Part shown: piece after piece, positions 1 to 6,632 of the stretch | How positions within the stretch are numbered: position 1 is the stretch's first letter | Layout of the letters: every line of letters begins with the position of its first letter | DNA from: Alcaligenaceae bacterium | GTDB lineage: Bacteria; Pseudomonadota; Gammaproteobacteria; Burkholderiales; Burkholderiaceae | Reading direction: 5' to 3' | Assembly: GCA_947372575.1 (NCBI GenBank) | Contig: CANBUF010000115.1 | Location: forward strand, 1 to 6,632 | Length of the DNA stretch: 6,632 nt | The notes under the pieces: model-generated | What the model saw: only the letters and a program-made list of their open reading frames with translations | Told to the model about the DNA's origin: nothing | Databases searched by the model: none | Position numbers and translations under genes: made by a program

Positions 1-2
1 CC

Positions 3-569
3 GGCCATGGCGTGCGCCTCGAACCCCTGAGCCTTGCCCATGCGCCGGGTTTGTCGGCCGCAGCGCTTGATGGCGAACTCTGGAACCTGCGCGTCACCTC
101 AGTGCCCGAGCCCGGCCAGACCGAGTCCTACATCCAGACCGCACTGGATGGCCAGACAGCAGGTCATATGCTGCCCTTTGCCGTGATCGAAGAGTCGAGC
201 GGAAAGGTCATCGGTTCGACCCGCTATCACGACATCATTGCTCCGGTTGCACGACTCGAAATTGGCTATACGTGGTATGCAAAAAGTTATCAGCGCAGTC
301 ATGTCAACACGGCCTGCAAACTGATGCTCCTGACACACGCCTTTGATGCGCTCGGCGCTGCAATCGTGGGTTGGCGTACAGACAATTTTAACTATGCCTC
401 GCAGCGTGCGATTGAACGACTGGGTGCCAAAAAAGACGGCACGCTTCGCCATCATGCGTTACGCCGCGACGGCACCGTGCGCGACACGGTCATGTATAGC
501 GTCATCGCTGGAGAATGGCCCGAAGTCCGTGATCACCTGACTTATCAGATCAAACGCCATGCTGGTTGA
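3..569 (+). CDS. GNAT family N-acetyltransferase, RimJ/RimL-like (5' end cut by window edge)
   Basis: Predicted cytoplasmic acetyl-CoA-dependent N-acetyltransferase of the Acetyltransf_3 (RimJ/RimL-like) type; the substrate cannot be told from sequence. The frame is open to the left edge, reading G-H-G-V-R-L-E-P-L. The family's usual N-terminus has a short segment before V-R-L-E-P-L, so the real start is probably just outside the window. The GTG at 12 is only the first possible in-window start. Supporting segments are LEIGYTWY (about 255-278), then YQRSHVNTACK (288-320) at the acetyl-CoA-binding motif A position, and a late N-x-x-S-x-x-A-I-x-x-L-G-A signature (about 390-428), typical of GNAT motif B. 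The usual Gly-rich pyrophosphate loop is weak here (QRSHVN), which I recall as common in this subfamily. The stop overlaps the next gene's start by 11 bp, suggesting co-transcription and coupled translation. The fold call is firm; the target is unknown. Confidence 0.87.
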   Translation, partial: GHGVRLEPLSLAHAPGLSAAALDGELWNLRVTSVPEPGQTESYIQTALDGQTAGHMLPFAVIEESSGKVIGSTRYHDIIAPVARLEIGYTWYAKSYQRSHVNTACKLMLLTHAFDALGAAIVGWRTDNFNYASQRAIERLGAKKDGTLRHHALRRDGTVRDTVMYSVIAGEWPEVRDHLTYQIKRHAG

Positions 570-1731
570 TTTTTTCTACCATCTGCGCAGCCAGAAGCTG
601 CTGGTGTCGGTCAAGGAATATCTCACCTTGCTTGAGGCCTTGTCCACACCACTGATGCCCCCTACGCTCGAGGATTTTTATTTTCTGGCACGCACCACGC
701 TCATCAAGGACGAAACCTTGTTTGATCGGTTTGATCGCGCATTCGCGACCTACTACCGCAGCCTTGAGCAAAAACTGCCTGCGGGTAAAACAATTCCACT
801 CGACTGGCTCATCAAAGAGTTCGAAAAAAACCTGACCCCTGAGCAAAAAGCCGAACTCGAAAAGCACGGCTGGGACAAACTCATGGAGATGTTCAAAGAA
901 CGCCAGGAAGAGCAAAAAGAACGCCACGCAGGCGGAAGTAAATGGATTGGCACGGGAGGCACCTCTCCCTTTGGCAATGGCGGCTACCACCCCGAAGGCA
1001 TTCGCGTCGGTGGGAAGTCAGCGGGCAACCGCACCGCAGTCAAAGTCTGGGACGAACGGCAATTCCGGGATTACGACGATTCGATTGAACTGGGCACCCG
1101 CAATTTTAAAGTCGCACTCAGGCGACTTCGCCGCTTTGCGCGCGAAGGCGCCGACTTTGAGCTTGATCTGGATGATACGATTTCCAGTACCGCGCGCAAC
1201 GCAGGCTACCTGGATATCAAACTGGTTCCTGAGCGCCACAACAACGTCAAGGTCTTGATGCTACTCGATGTCGGGGGCAGTATGGATGACCACATTGCAC
1301 GCGTCGAAGAACTGTTCTCTGCAGCCAGTAGCGAGTTTCGCAATCTGGAGGTGTATTACTTCCATAACTGTCCCTATGAGCACCTCTGGAAATCCAATCG
1401 CCGTCGTCAGATGGAAAGATTTGAAACCTGGGACGTCCTGCGCAAATTCAATGCCGACTGGCGGCTGATTTTTGTCGGCGATGCGACGATGAGCCCCTAC
1501 GAAATCCTGCAACCTGGGGGGTCGGTCGAACACTACAACAAGGAGACTGGCGCAGAATGGTTGCAGCGTATGATCAATGCCTGGCCCAAAGCCGTATGGC
1601 TCAATCCCGAGCCCCAGGCGTCCTGGCAATATCGCCAGTCCATCGCCCTCATCCGTAATATTGTGCAGGACAAGATGTTTCCTGTGACGGTATCGGGTAT
1701 CGAACAAGCCATGCGGTTGCTGTCAAAGTGA
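559..1731 (+). CDS. VWA domain-containing protein, CoxE-like
   Basis: A 390-residue protein of the CoxE-like von Willebrand factor A family, predicted cytoplasmic, with no signal peptide or membrane segment. Family members usually act with a MoxR-type AAA+ ATPase in metal-centre insertion or protein-complex remodelling; no ATPase gene is in this window, so the client is unknown. The N-terminal part (1-95) is mostly helical. A charged, probably coiled stretch (about 96-123, many E/K/Q) leads into a Gly-rich linker at 125-152 (GGSKWIGTGG, then GNGGYHPEG). The VWA domain spans about 228-385. Its metal site begins D237-V-G-G-S241, a DxGxS form in place of DxSxS, and the later site Asp is probably D308 in FVGDATMSP. 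The ATG at 559 is chosen because M-L-V-D-F-F is the family's normal N-terminus. No clear ribosome binding site precedes it, in line with coupling to the overlapping acetyltransferase gene. Confidence 0.9.
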   Translation: MLVDFFYHLRSQKLLVSVKEYLTLLEALSTPLMPPTLEDFYFLARTTLIKDETLFDRFDRAFATYYRSLEQKLPAGKTIPLDWLIKEFEKNLTPEQKAELEKHGWDKLMEMFKERQEEQKERHAGGSKWIGTGGTSPFGNGGYHPEGIRVGGKSAGNRTAVKVWDERQFRDYDDSIELGTRNFKVALRRLRRFAREGADFELDLDDTISSTARNAGYLDIKLVPERHNNVKVLMLLDVGGSMDDHIARVEELFSAASSEFRNLEVYYFHNCPYEHLWKSNRRRQMERFETWDVLRKFNADWRLIFVGDATMSPYEILQPGGSVEHYNKETGAEWLQRMINAWPKAVWLNPEPQASWQYRQSIALIRNIVQDKMFPVTVSGIEQAMRLLSK

Positions 1732-1739
1732 ACCAATTC

Positions 1740-1767
1740 GGCCGAACCTGCTCCAACAGGTTCGGCC
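1740..1767 (+). terminator. Perfect 11-bp hairpin between VWA and M16 genes (weak terminator or mRNA 3'-end structure)
   Basis: An 11-bp perfect stem (1740-1750 with 1757-1767) closes a 6-nt loop, CTCCAA. It starts 8 nt after the VWA stop codon. The bases that follow (CCACTCTTTC) give only a poor T-run, so it is not a textbook intrinsic terminator; it could end or attenuate the upstream transcript or protect its 3' end. Only 23 bp separate it from the M16 start, leaving no room for a full promoter, so M16 is transcribed either by readthrough or from a promoter inside the VWA gene. Confidence 0.55.
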
Positions 1768-1790
1768 CACTCTTTCAAAATGGATTCTCT

Positions 1791-1868
1791 ATGCGTTTGC
1801 TGAATGACGCCTTTAAGCGCGCCCTGCTGGGCCTCACACTTTCCTTTGTTGCAATGCAGGGATGGGCG
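1791..1868 (+). other. Sec signal peptide of the M16 peptidase
   Basis: Residues 1-26 show a short n-region ending in K9-R10, a hydrophobic core (ALLGLTLSFVAM, 11-22) and a small-residue cleavage site at G24-W25-A26, with the mature chain starting L-T-L-P-A-G. There is no lipobox cysteine, so a soluble periplasmic or secreted product is expected rather than a lipoprotein. This is a motif reading, not a predictor output. Confidence 0.82.
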
Positions 1869-4541
1869 CTGACTCTACCTGCAGGTATCGACGAAATTAC
1901 CTCGGTTGAGGGCATCACCGAGTACCGCATCCAGAGTAATGGCCTGCGCATTTTGCTGGCACCAGATGATTCAAAACCTACCACGACGGTGAACATGACC
2001 TACCTGGTCGGTTCACGCCATGAAAACTATGGCGAGACCGGTATGGCGCACTTGCTCGAGCACATGCTCTTTAAGGGGACGCCTGACTTCCCGAATGCGC
2101 TGGGCGAGTTTTCCCGTCGGGGCTTGCAGGCCAATGGTTCGACCTCCACAGACCGTACGAATTATTTTGCGAGCTTTGCCGCCAATCCTGAGACACTGGC
2201 CTGGTATCTAAGCTGGCAAGCCGATGCGATGATCCATTCCACGATTTCGCGTCAGGATCTCGACACCGAGATGACAGTCGTGCGCAATGAAATGGAGAGC
2301 GGTGAAAACAATCCATTCCAGATGCTCTGGCAAAAAATGCTGGGCGTTGCATTTCAATGGCACAACTACGGTAAAACGCCGATTGGCGCACGCTCAGATG
2401 TCGAAAACGTCGATATCGCTCAACTCCAGGCTTTTTACAGAACTCACTATCAGCCTGATAACGCGGTGCTGATCGTTACCGGCAAGTTCGATCCTGAGTC
2501 AACGCTTGAGGCGATTGAACACTCCTTCGGTGCCATTCCAAAACCAGAACGCAAATTACCCCCTGAATACACTGTGGAGCCAACCCAGGACGGTGAACGC
2601 AGCATCACCCTGCGACGCAATGGTGGCGCACCTCTGGTTGCTGCGCTCTATCACGTCCCACCTGCTGCACATCCCGATTTTGCAGCCCTCGATCTTGCCA
2701 GCATGATGATTGCTGACACGCCCTCAGGACGCCTGTATAAGGCTCTGGTTCCGACTAAACAGGCGACGAGTGTGCTGGGCTTCACGATGGACGAATATGC
2801 ACCAGGCATCGTCATGTTCGGTGCCACCCTTGAACATGGCATGGACCCAAAGCGCGCCTTAAATACGCTGACAAGCACGATCGAATCCTTACCTAAAAAA
2901 CCTTTCACAAAAGTAGAGCTTGAGCGCGTACGCAACCAGTGGATCACCAGTTGGGATAAAGTCTACAGCGATGCGCAAAGTGTGGGCAGCGCCTTATCCG
3001 AGTATGTCGCAGTGGGTGACTGGCGCATGATGTTTGTCGAGCGCGACCGTATTCGCAAGGTCACACTTGCCGATACGCAACGCGTTGCAACGCAATATCT
3101 GCTTGCCGCGAACCGCACCGAAGGTCAATACATTCCAACGGATAAACCCGTACGTGCACCACTTGCAGCCATCCCGGATCTGAACAAAGCACTGGCCGGC
3201 TACAAAGGCGATGCTGCAAACAAGCAGACGGAGGCCTTTGATCCCACTCCCGAAAATATCGATGCTCGCACACAACTCAAAACGCTGAAACTCGCCAATG
3301 GCCCTGTGAAACTCGCCTTATTGCCGAAAGAAGCACGCGGCAATCGCGTTCGTGTGAACATCAATATCCAGTCTGGCAGCGTTGAAAGTCTGAAAGGACA
3401 GCGCATGAACTCCGCCATCGCTGCTGAGTTGCTGCTGCATGGCACCGATACACTCACTCGTGCACAGATCAGCGACAAGATCGACGCATTAAAAGGCGAA
3501 GTCGCGATAGCTGGGTTGGCGACCGATGTCACGATTGCGATCAGCACCACTCGCGCCAATATCGATGAACTGACGCGTTTTGTATTAGGTGTCGTACAGC
3601 TTGCGAACTACCCGCAAGAGCAGATCAATGAATACACCAGCCAATTGATCGCCAGCCTGAAGAGTTCAAAAACAGAACCTAATGCAATTGCCGCGCGTAT
3701 GCTGAGTCGTCACAACAACCCCTGGGCCAAGGACGATATACGCTACACCCCAACCTTTGATGAGTCGATCTCTGCCGCGCAGACAATCAAACGCGCTGAC
3801 CTGGTGAGCTTTCATCGGAAATTCCATGGGGCGGGCAATATTTCTGTCTCAGCGGTAGGTGACTTTGATGCCACCACATTGGAAACGACGCTCAAAACGA
3901 GTTTACAGAGCTGGAAAACCGCTCTGCCTTATCAGCGTGTGCCTGAGCCATTCCGTATGGTCAAAGCTGAACAGATGCAGGCGCTGACGCCTGACAAGGC
4001 CAACGCCTTTTATCTTGCAAAACTGCCAATCGAAATCCAGGATACCAATCCTGACTTTCCGGCGCTCACCCTGGCTAATTTTTTACTAGGTTCGTCTGAA
4101 ACCTCCAGGCTCTGGACACGCGTTCGCGAAAAAGAAGGTCTTTCGTACAACGTGCGCAGCAGCCTGAGCGTATCAGCCTTCGAGCCGAGCGCAACCTGGT
4201 CGGTCTATGCAATTTATGCGCCTGAAAACCGTACACGTGTCGAGACCGCAATTGCTGAAGAACTGAACCGCGCAGTCAAAGACGGCTTCACCGAGACCGA
4301 GGTCAAGGATGGCATCACCGCCTTGCTAAATCTGCGTAAATTGTCCCTTGCCCAGGATGGCAACCTGTCCTCGACCTGGAGCGCTTATCTTGACCGTAAC
4401 CGGACTTTTGCATGGGCTGCTGCAATAAATCAAAAAATTGCAGCGCTCACACCGGAACAAATCCATACGGCCTTAGTCAAGTATCTTAAGCCTGCGGACT
4501 TTAGTAGCGTTGCTGCAGGAGATTTTGAAAAGAAAAAGTAA
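1791..4541 (+). CDS. Exported two-domain M16 (insulinase/pitrilysin-type) zinc metallopeptidase
   Basis: A 916-residue M16 peptidase, similar in length and layout to periplasmic PqqL-type proteins; it should degrade peptides or small unfolded proteins in the periplasm. Start ATG 1791 is preferred over the upstream in-frame GTG at 1728. It gives a clean signal peptide (K9-R10, hydrophobic 11-22, likely cleavage after G-W-A26), whereas the upstream extension would be encoded by the intergenic hairpin. The N-terminal half has the inverted zinc motif H87-L-L-E90-H91 followed by GTP-type M16 context, and the distal zinc ligand is probably E167 in V-R-N-E-M-E, 76 residues after H91. An inactive-type M16_C domain follows (about 205-400). 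The second half (from about 495) lacks HxxEH but keeps the substrate-contact R779/Y786 pair in VREKEGLSYNV. So the active site is likely shared between the halves in a clamshell. No strong ribosome binding site is visible (GGA at 1782-1784 only). It ends before a bidirectional terminator. Confidence 0.93.
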   Translation: MRLLNDAFKRALLGLTLSFVAMQGWALTLPAGIDEITSVEGITEYRIQSNGLRILLAPDDSKPTTTVNMTYLVGSRHENYGETGMAHLLEHMLFKGTPDFPNALGEFSRRGLQANGSTSTDRTNYFASFAANPETLAWYLSWQADAMIHSTISRQDLDTEMTVVRNEMESGENNPFQMLWQKMLGVAFQWHNYGKTPIGARSDVENVDIAQLQAFYRTHYQPDNAVLIVTGKFDPESTLEAIEHSFGAIPKPERKLPPEYTVEPTQDGERSITLRRNGGAPLVAALYHVPPAAHPDFAALDLASMMIADTPSGRLYKALVPTKQATSVLGFTMDEYAPGIVMFGATLEHGMDPKRALNTLTSTIESLPKKPFTKVELERVRNQWITSWDKVYSDAQSVGSALSEYVAVGDWRMMFVERDRIRKVTLADTQRVATQYLLAANRTEGQYIPTDKPVRAPLAAIPDLNKALAGYKGDAANKQTEAFDPTPENIDARTQLKTLKLANGPVKLALLPKEARGNRVRVNINIQSGSVESLKGQRMNSAIAAELLLHGTDTLTRAQISDKIDALKGEVAIAGLATDVTIAISTTRANIDELTRFVLGVVQLANYPQEQINEYTSQLIASLKSSKTEPNAIAARMLSRHNNPWAKDDIRYTPTFDESISAAQTIKRADLVSFHRKFHGAGNISVSAVGDFDATTLETTLKTSLQSWKTALPYQRVPEPFRMVKAEQMQALTPDKANAFYLAKLPIEIQDTNPDFPALTLANFLLGSSETSRLWTRVREKEGLSYNVRSSLSVSAFEPSATWSVYAIYAPENRTRVETAIAEELNRAVKDGFTETEVKDGITALLNLRKLSLAQDGNLSSTWSAYLDRNRTFAWAAAINQKIAALTPEQIHTALVKYLKPADFSSVAAGDFEKKK

Positions 4542-4617
4542 CGCAATGTGCGTTGAGCAGTGGGTGCGACGTTCAGGCATCCATTGTTCAATGCCCAGCG
4601 TGGGTTGATGGAAATAA

Positions 4618-4653
4618 AAATAGGGTTGCAGACTGATGTCGGCAACCCTATTT
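4618..4653. terminator. Bidirectional intrinsic terminator between convergent M16 and dnaJ genes
   Basis: A 12-bp perfect stem (4618-4629 with 4642-4653) has a GC core (AGGGTTGC/GCAACCCT). Its 12-nt apical part can form 3 more pairs (GAC/GTC) around a TGAT tetraloop. On the + strand the stem runs into TTTGTTT; on the - strand the bases after it read ATTTTTATTT, so both directions have a T-rich tail. It lies 76 nt after the M16 stop and 37 nt after the dnaJ stop, as expected for a shared terminator of convergent genes. Confidence 0.88.
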
Positions 4654-4690
4654 GTTTAGCGAGAGCGCTCCGATATTCCTACATCAGTCC

Positions 4691-5821
4691 TCAGGAAAAG
4701 AACTCTTTGACGCGATCGGTCCAGGACTTACTTTGAGGAGAGTGGCGCTCGCCTCCCTCACTGAGCGAGGCTTCGAACTGACGCAAAATTGCCTTTTGCT
4801 CTTCACTCAGTTTCACGGGCGTCTCGACGACAACGTGACAATACAAATCACCTGGATAAGCAGCACGCACACCCTTAATTCCTTTCGCACGCAATCTGAA
4901 AGTCTTACCGGATTGCGTACCATCAGGAATGGTGATCTCCGCCTTGCCATTGAGCGTTGGCACCTGGATCTCTCCACCCAGTGCAGCCGTGGTGAACGGG
5001 ATCGTTAGTTCACAATGCAAGTCATCGTTGTCGCGCTGGAATATCTTGTGTTCCTTAATATTGATTTCAACAAAAAGATCACCCGATGGTCCACCGTTAA
5101 TGCCTGGCTCTCCGTTACCTGAAGAACGAATACGCATGCCATCGTCAATACCAGCTGGAATCTTGACTTGCAAAGTTTTATTGCGGCGTTTGCGTCCAAC
5201 GCCATCACACGATACGCATGGATCGGTAATTTCTTTACCATTGCCATGACAAGTCGGGCAGGTCTGTTGCACACTGAAAAAGCCTTGCTGCATCCGCACC
5301 GCGCCCGCGCCACCGCAAGTGCGGCATGTTTTGGGAGAGGTGCCTGGCTTGGCGCCACTGCCTTTGCAAATCTCACAGTTTTCCCAGCTCGGCACGCGAA
5401 TTTCTGTGTCAAAACCATTGGCCGCCTGCTCAAGCGTAATTTCCATGGCGTATTTTAAGTCTGCGCCACGATATACCTGCGGTCCACCACCGCCACCACC
5501 ACGACGCTGTCCACCGAAAATCTCACCAAAGATATCGCCAAAAGCATCACCAAAGCCAGCACCACCGCCACCGCCCATGCCTGCGGCATTGGGATCGACG
5601 CCAGCGTGTCCGTAGCGGTCGTAGGCTGCGCGTTTGTTGCTATCGGAGAGTATCTCGTAGGCTTCTTTTGCCTGCTTGAATTTCTCTTCGGCTTCCTTGC
5701 TATCCGGATTGCGATCCGGATGGTGTTTCATGGCCAGCTTTCGGTAGGCCTTTTTTAAATCTTCATCAGATGCGTTTTTGGCAACGCCAAGAATGTCGTA
5801 AAAGTCGCGTTTTGTTGCCAT
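4691..5821 (-). CDS. dnaJ: Molecular chaperone DnaJ (Hsp40, type I)
   Basis: Complete 376-residue cytoplasmic type I J-protein, normal length for bacterial DnaJ. It binds unfolded clients and stimulates DnaK ATP hydrolysis, handing substrates over in the DnaK-DnaJ-GrpE cycle. The J domain is residues 1-70, with the essential H34-P35-D36. A Gly/Phe-rich region follows (about 71-118: glycine runs around [14 protein letters not shown]). The zinc domain has four CxxCxGxG repeats: C149/C152, C166/C169, C188/C191 and C202/C205, all intact. The C-terminal client-binding beta domains run from about 215 to 340, followed by a short helical and charged tail. ATG 5821 gives the standard [13 protein letters not shown] start. 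The Shine-Dalgarno is weak (AGAG about 10 nt upstream). It lies 82 bp downstream of dnaK on the same strand, with a terminator-like hairpin between and no room for a promoter after that hairpin, so expression probably depends on readthrough from dnaK. Confidence 0.99.
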   Translation of the reverse strand: MATKRDFYDILGVAKNASDEDLKKAYRKLAMKHHPDRNPDSKEAEEKFKQAKEAYEILSDSNKRAAYDRYGHAGVDPNAAGMGGGGGAGFGDAFGDIFGEIFGGQRRGGGGGGPQVYRGADLKYAMEITLEQAANGFDTEIRVPSWENCEICKGSGAKPGTSPKTCRTCGGAGAVRMQQGFFSVQQTCPTCHGNGKEITDPCVSCDGVGRKRRNKTLQVKIPAGIDDGMRIRSSGNGEPGINGGPSGDLFVEINIKEHKIFQRDNDDLHCELTIPFTTAALGGEIQVPTLNGKAEITIPDGTQSGKTFRLRAKGIKGVRAAYPGDLYCHVVVETPVKLSEEQKAILRQFEASLSEGGERHSPQSKSWTDRVKEFFS

Positions 5822-5842
5822 GATATTCAGGCTCTGTAATGG

Positions 5843-5882
5843 AAAAAAACTCGCCCGGAAAGCTCTAAAAGAGCCCCGGGCG
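5843..5882 (-). terminator. Intrinsic terminator/attenuator between dnaK and dnaJ
   Basis: Read on the - strand, CGCCCGG (5882-5876) pairs perfectly with CCGGGCG (5858-5852). Inside, GGCTC pairs with GAGCT (one G-T wobble) around a TTTTA loop, with a 2-nt bulge between the two stem parts. The stem is followed after AG by seven T residues (5849-5843). This is a textbook intrinsic terminator. It lies 21 nt after the dnaK stop and ends 21 nt before the dnaJ ATG. Inferred role: partial termination that lowers dnaJ expression relative to dnaK. Confidence 0.85.
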
Positions 5883-5899
5883 GACAGGTTTCAAGCTAG

Positions 5900-5917
5900 G
5901 CGATCACTTTTGATCGC
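5900..5917 (-). repeat. Inverted repeat spanning the dnaK stop codon
   Basis: A perfect 7-bp inverted repeat (5900-5906 with 5911-5917) encloses a 4-nt loop that reads AAAG on the - strand. In the dnaK transcript this hairpin would hold the last codons (Asp-Gln-Lys) and the TGA stop, with the stop paired in the 3' arm. It precedes the larger terminator hairpin by 17 nt. It may be a chance repeat; only the pairing is seen. Confidence 0.5.
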
Positions 5918-6632
5918 GCTTGACTTCTTTAAAGTCAGCATCGACAACATTGTCATCGGCTGGTTTTGCACCTGCACCTGCACCTGCAGCGCCTGCCTCA
6001 CCACCACCTGCTGGTTGCTGTGCGGCCGCTGCAGCTTGCGCATCGGCGTACATTTTTTCACCCAGCTTTTGTGATGCGGTTGAGAGCGCTTCGACCTTGG
6101 CATCGATCTCTGCTTTGTCCGCATTGTTTTTCAACGCGGTTTCAACATCAGCAATCGCGGCTTCGATGGAAGCCTTTTCTGCTTCTTCAAGCTTTTCTGC
6201 ATACTCGGTCATCGACTTGCGTGTCGCGTGCACCAGCCCATCAGCACTGTTACGTGCCAGAGCCAGTTCGGCGATACGGTGATCGTCCTCTGCATTGGCC
6301 TCAGCATCCTTGACCATCCGCTGAATTTCTTCTTCGGTCAGGCCCGAGTTCGCCTGAATAGTGATCTTGTTTTCTTTGCCTGTACCTTTGTCCTTGGCCG
6401 ATACGTGCACGATACCGTTGGCATCAATATCAAAGGTCACTTCAATCTGTGGTGTTCCACGTGCTGCAGGTGGAATCCCCTCAAGATTGAACTCACCCAG
6501 CGTCTTGTTACCTGCGGCGATTTCGCGCTCGCCCTGGAACACTTTGATCGTCACGGCTGGCTGATTGTCATCGGCTGTCGAGAATACCTGCGAATGGCGG
6601 GTAGGAATCGTTGTGTTCTTGGTGATCATTTT
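5904..6632 (-). CDS. dnaK: Molecular chaperone DnaK (Hsp70), C-terminal part, cut by window edge
   Basis: This is the C-terminal 242 codons of Hsp70, open at the right edge; the first in-window Met (6629) is internal, preceded in frame by Lys. By my alignment from memory it starts near E. coli residue 410, so the ATPase domain and interdomain linker are missing from view. The substrate-binding beta domain begins with [19 protein letters not shown] and [13 protein letters not shown] (its V-T-I matches the E. coli V436 pocket), then [21 protein letters not shown]. The helical lid starts at [20 protein letters not shown] and is followed by an A/E/K-rich helix bundle. The disordered tail is Gly/Ala-rich and ends in [17 protein letters not shown], the usual acidic-basic Hsp70 end. 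It acts in the cytoplasm with DnaJ (next gene) and GrpE. The promoter, probably sigma-32 type in this class, lies outside the window. Confidence 0.99.
   Translation of the reverse strand, partial: KMITKNTTIPTRHSQVFSTADDNQPAVTIKVFQGEREIAAGNKTLGEFNLEGIPPAARGTPQIEVTFDIDANGIVHVSAKDKGTGKENKITIQANSGLTEEEIQRMVKDAEANAEDDHRIAELALARNSADGLVHATRKSMTEYAEKLEEAEKASIEAAIADVETALKNNADKAEIDAKVEALSTASQKLGEKMYADAQAAAAAQQPAGGGEAGAAGAGAGAKPADDNVVDADFKEVKRDQK
5968..5985. repeat. Three tandem 6-bp repeats (GCACCT) in the dnaK tail
   Basis: Three perfect copies of GCACCT in a row encode alternating Gly-Ala in the flexible DnaK tail (read on the - strand). The repeat sits in frame, so gain or loss of a unit would change tail length by two residues without a frameshift. 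The surrounding tail is also low in complexity (Gly/Ala/Gln). Confidence 0.8.

Noticed and set aside
12..14. GTG as the true start of the acetyltransferase
   Set aside because: The frame stays open to the window edge and the upstream residues G-H-G match the usual family N-terminus, so the gene most likely starts outside the window.
1728..1790. In-frame GTG at 1728 overlapping the VWA stop (GTGA) as an alternative start for the M16 protease
   Set aside because: It would add 21 residues encoded by the intergenic hairpin ahead of a normal signal peptide and has no ribosome binding site; ATG 1791 fits better.
1780..1803. Seven-codon ORF (M-D-S-L-C-V-C) overlapping the M16 start out of frame, possible leader peptide
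   Set aside because: Very short, no ribosome binding site, no attenuator structure after it; likely chance.
4540..4554. Small 6-bp hairpin right after the M16 stop
   Set aside because: Three-base loop, short stem, no T-run; the strong terminator at 4618-4653 explains termination.
4652..5008. + strand open frame of 118 codons beginning in the terminator
   Set aside because: Starts inside the terminator hairpin and runs antisense to the conserved dnaJ C-terminus; no recognisable protein.
5168..5615. + strand open frames opposite dnaJ, one with a Pro-rich run
   Set aside because: The Pro-rich run is the complement of the DnaJ Gly-rich region; no independent coding signal.
5822..5842. Separate dnaJ promoter in the bases just before the start
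   Set aside because: Only 21 bp after the T-run and no convincing -35/-10 pair.
5920..6313. Long + strand open frames opposite dnaK
   Set aside because: They are low-complexity (Ala/Ser/Pro or His/Leu-rich) mirror frames of the repetitive dnaK tail with no family resemblance.

Overview
The window looks like chromosomal DNA of a betaproteobacterium, most likely Burkholderiales. DnaK, DnaJ, the CoxE-like VWA protein and the two-domain M16 peptidase all have sequences I associate with that group. This placement is from remembered family resemblance, not a search. Base composition is moderate in GC and looks even throughout. I see no insertion sequence, tRNA, rRNA, CRISPR array, phage gene or other sign of transfer.

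Layout: two convergent blocks meet at a bidirectional terminator near 4618-4653. The + strand block (about 1-4541) holds a GNAT acetyltransferase cut by the left window edge, a CoxE-like VWA protein whose start overlaps the acetyltransferase stop by 11 bp, and a signal-peptide-bearing M16 (insulinase/pitrilysin-type) zinc protease. A perfect 11-bp hairpin lies between the VWA and protease genes. The - strand block (4691-6632) is the dnaK-dnaJ chaperone pair: complete dnaJ, and the C-terminal part of dnaK running off the right edge. A strong-looking intrinsic terminator lies between dnaK and dnaJ, and a smaller hairpin encloses the dnaK stop codon.

How the genes work together: DnaJ delivers unfolded substrates to DnaK and stimulates its ATPase, so the right half is a classic heat-shock chaperone module (grpE would be expected upstream of dnaK, outside the window). 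The left half mixes genes without an evident shared pathway. The GNAT-VWA overlap suggests translational coupling. The M16 protease is predicted to be exported and may be a separate unit or read through the hairpin.

No stretch above 300 bases lacks a gene. The largest gap is 4542-4690, which holds the convergent terminator. I found no convincing new biological system. The points most worth checking are the termination and RNA-structure signals around dnaK-dnaJ and the variant metal-site motif of the VWA protein.
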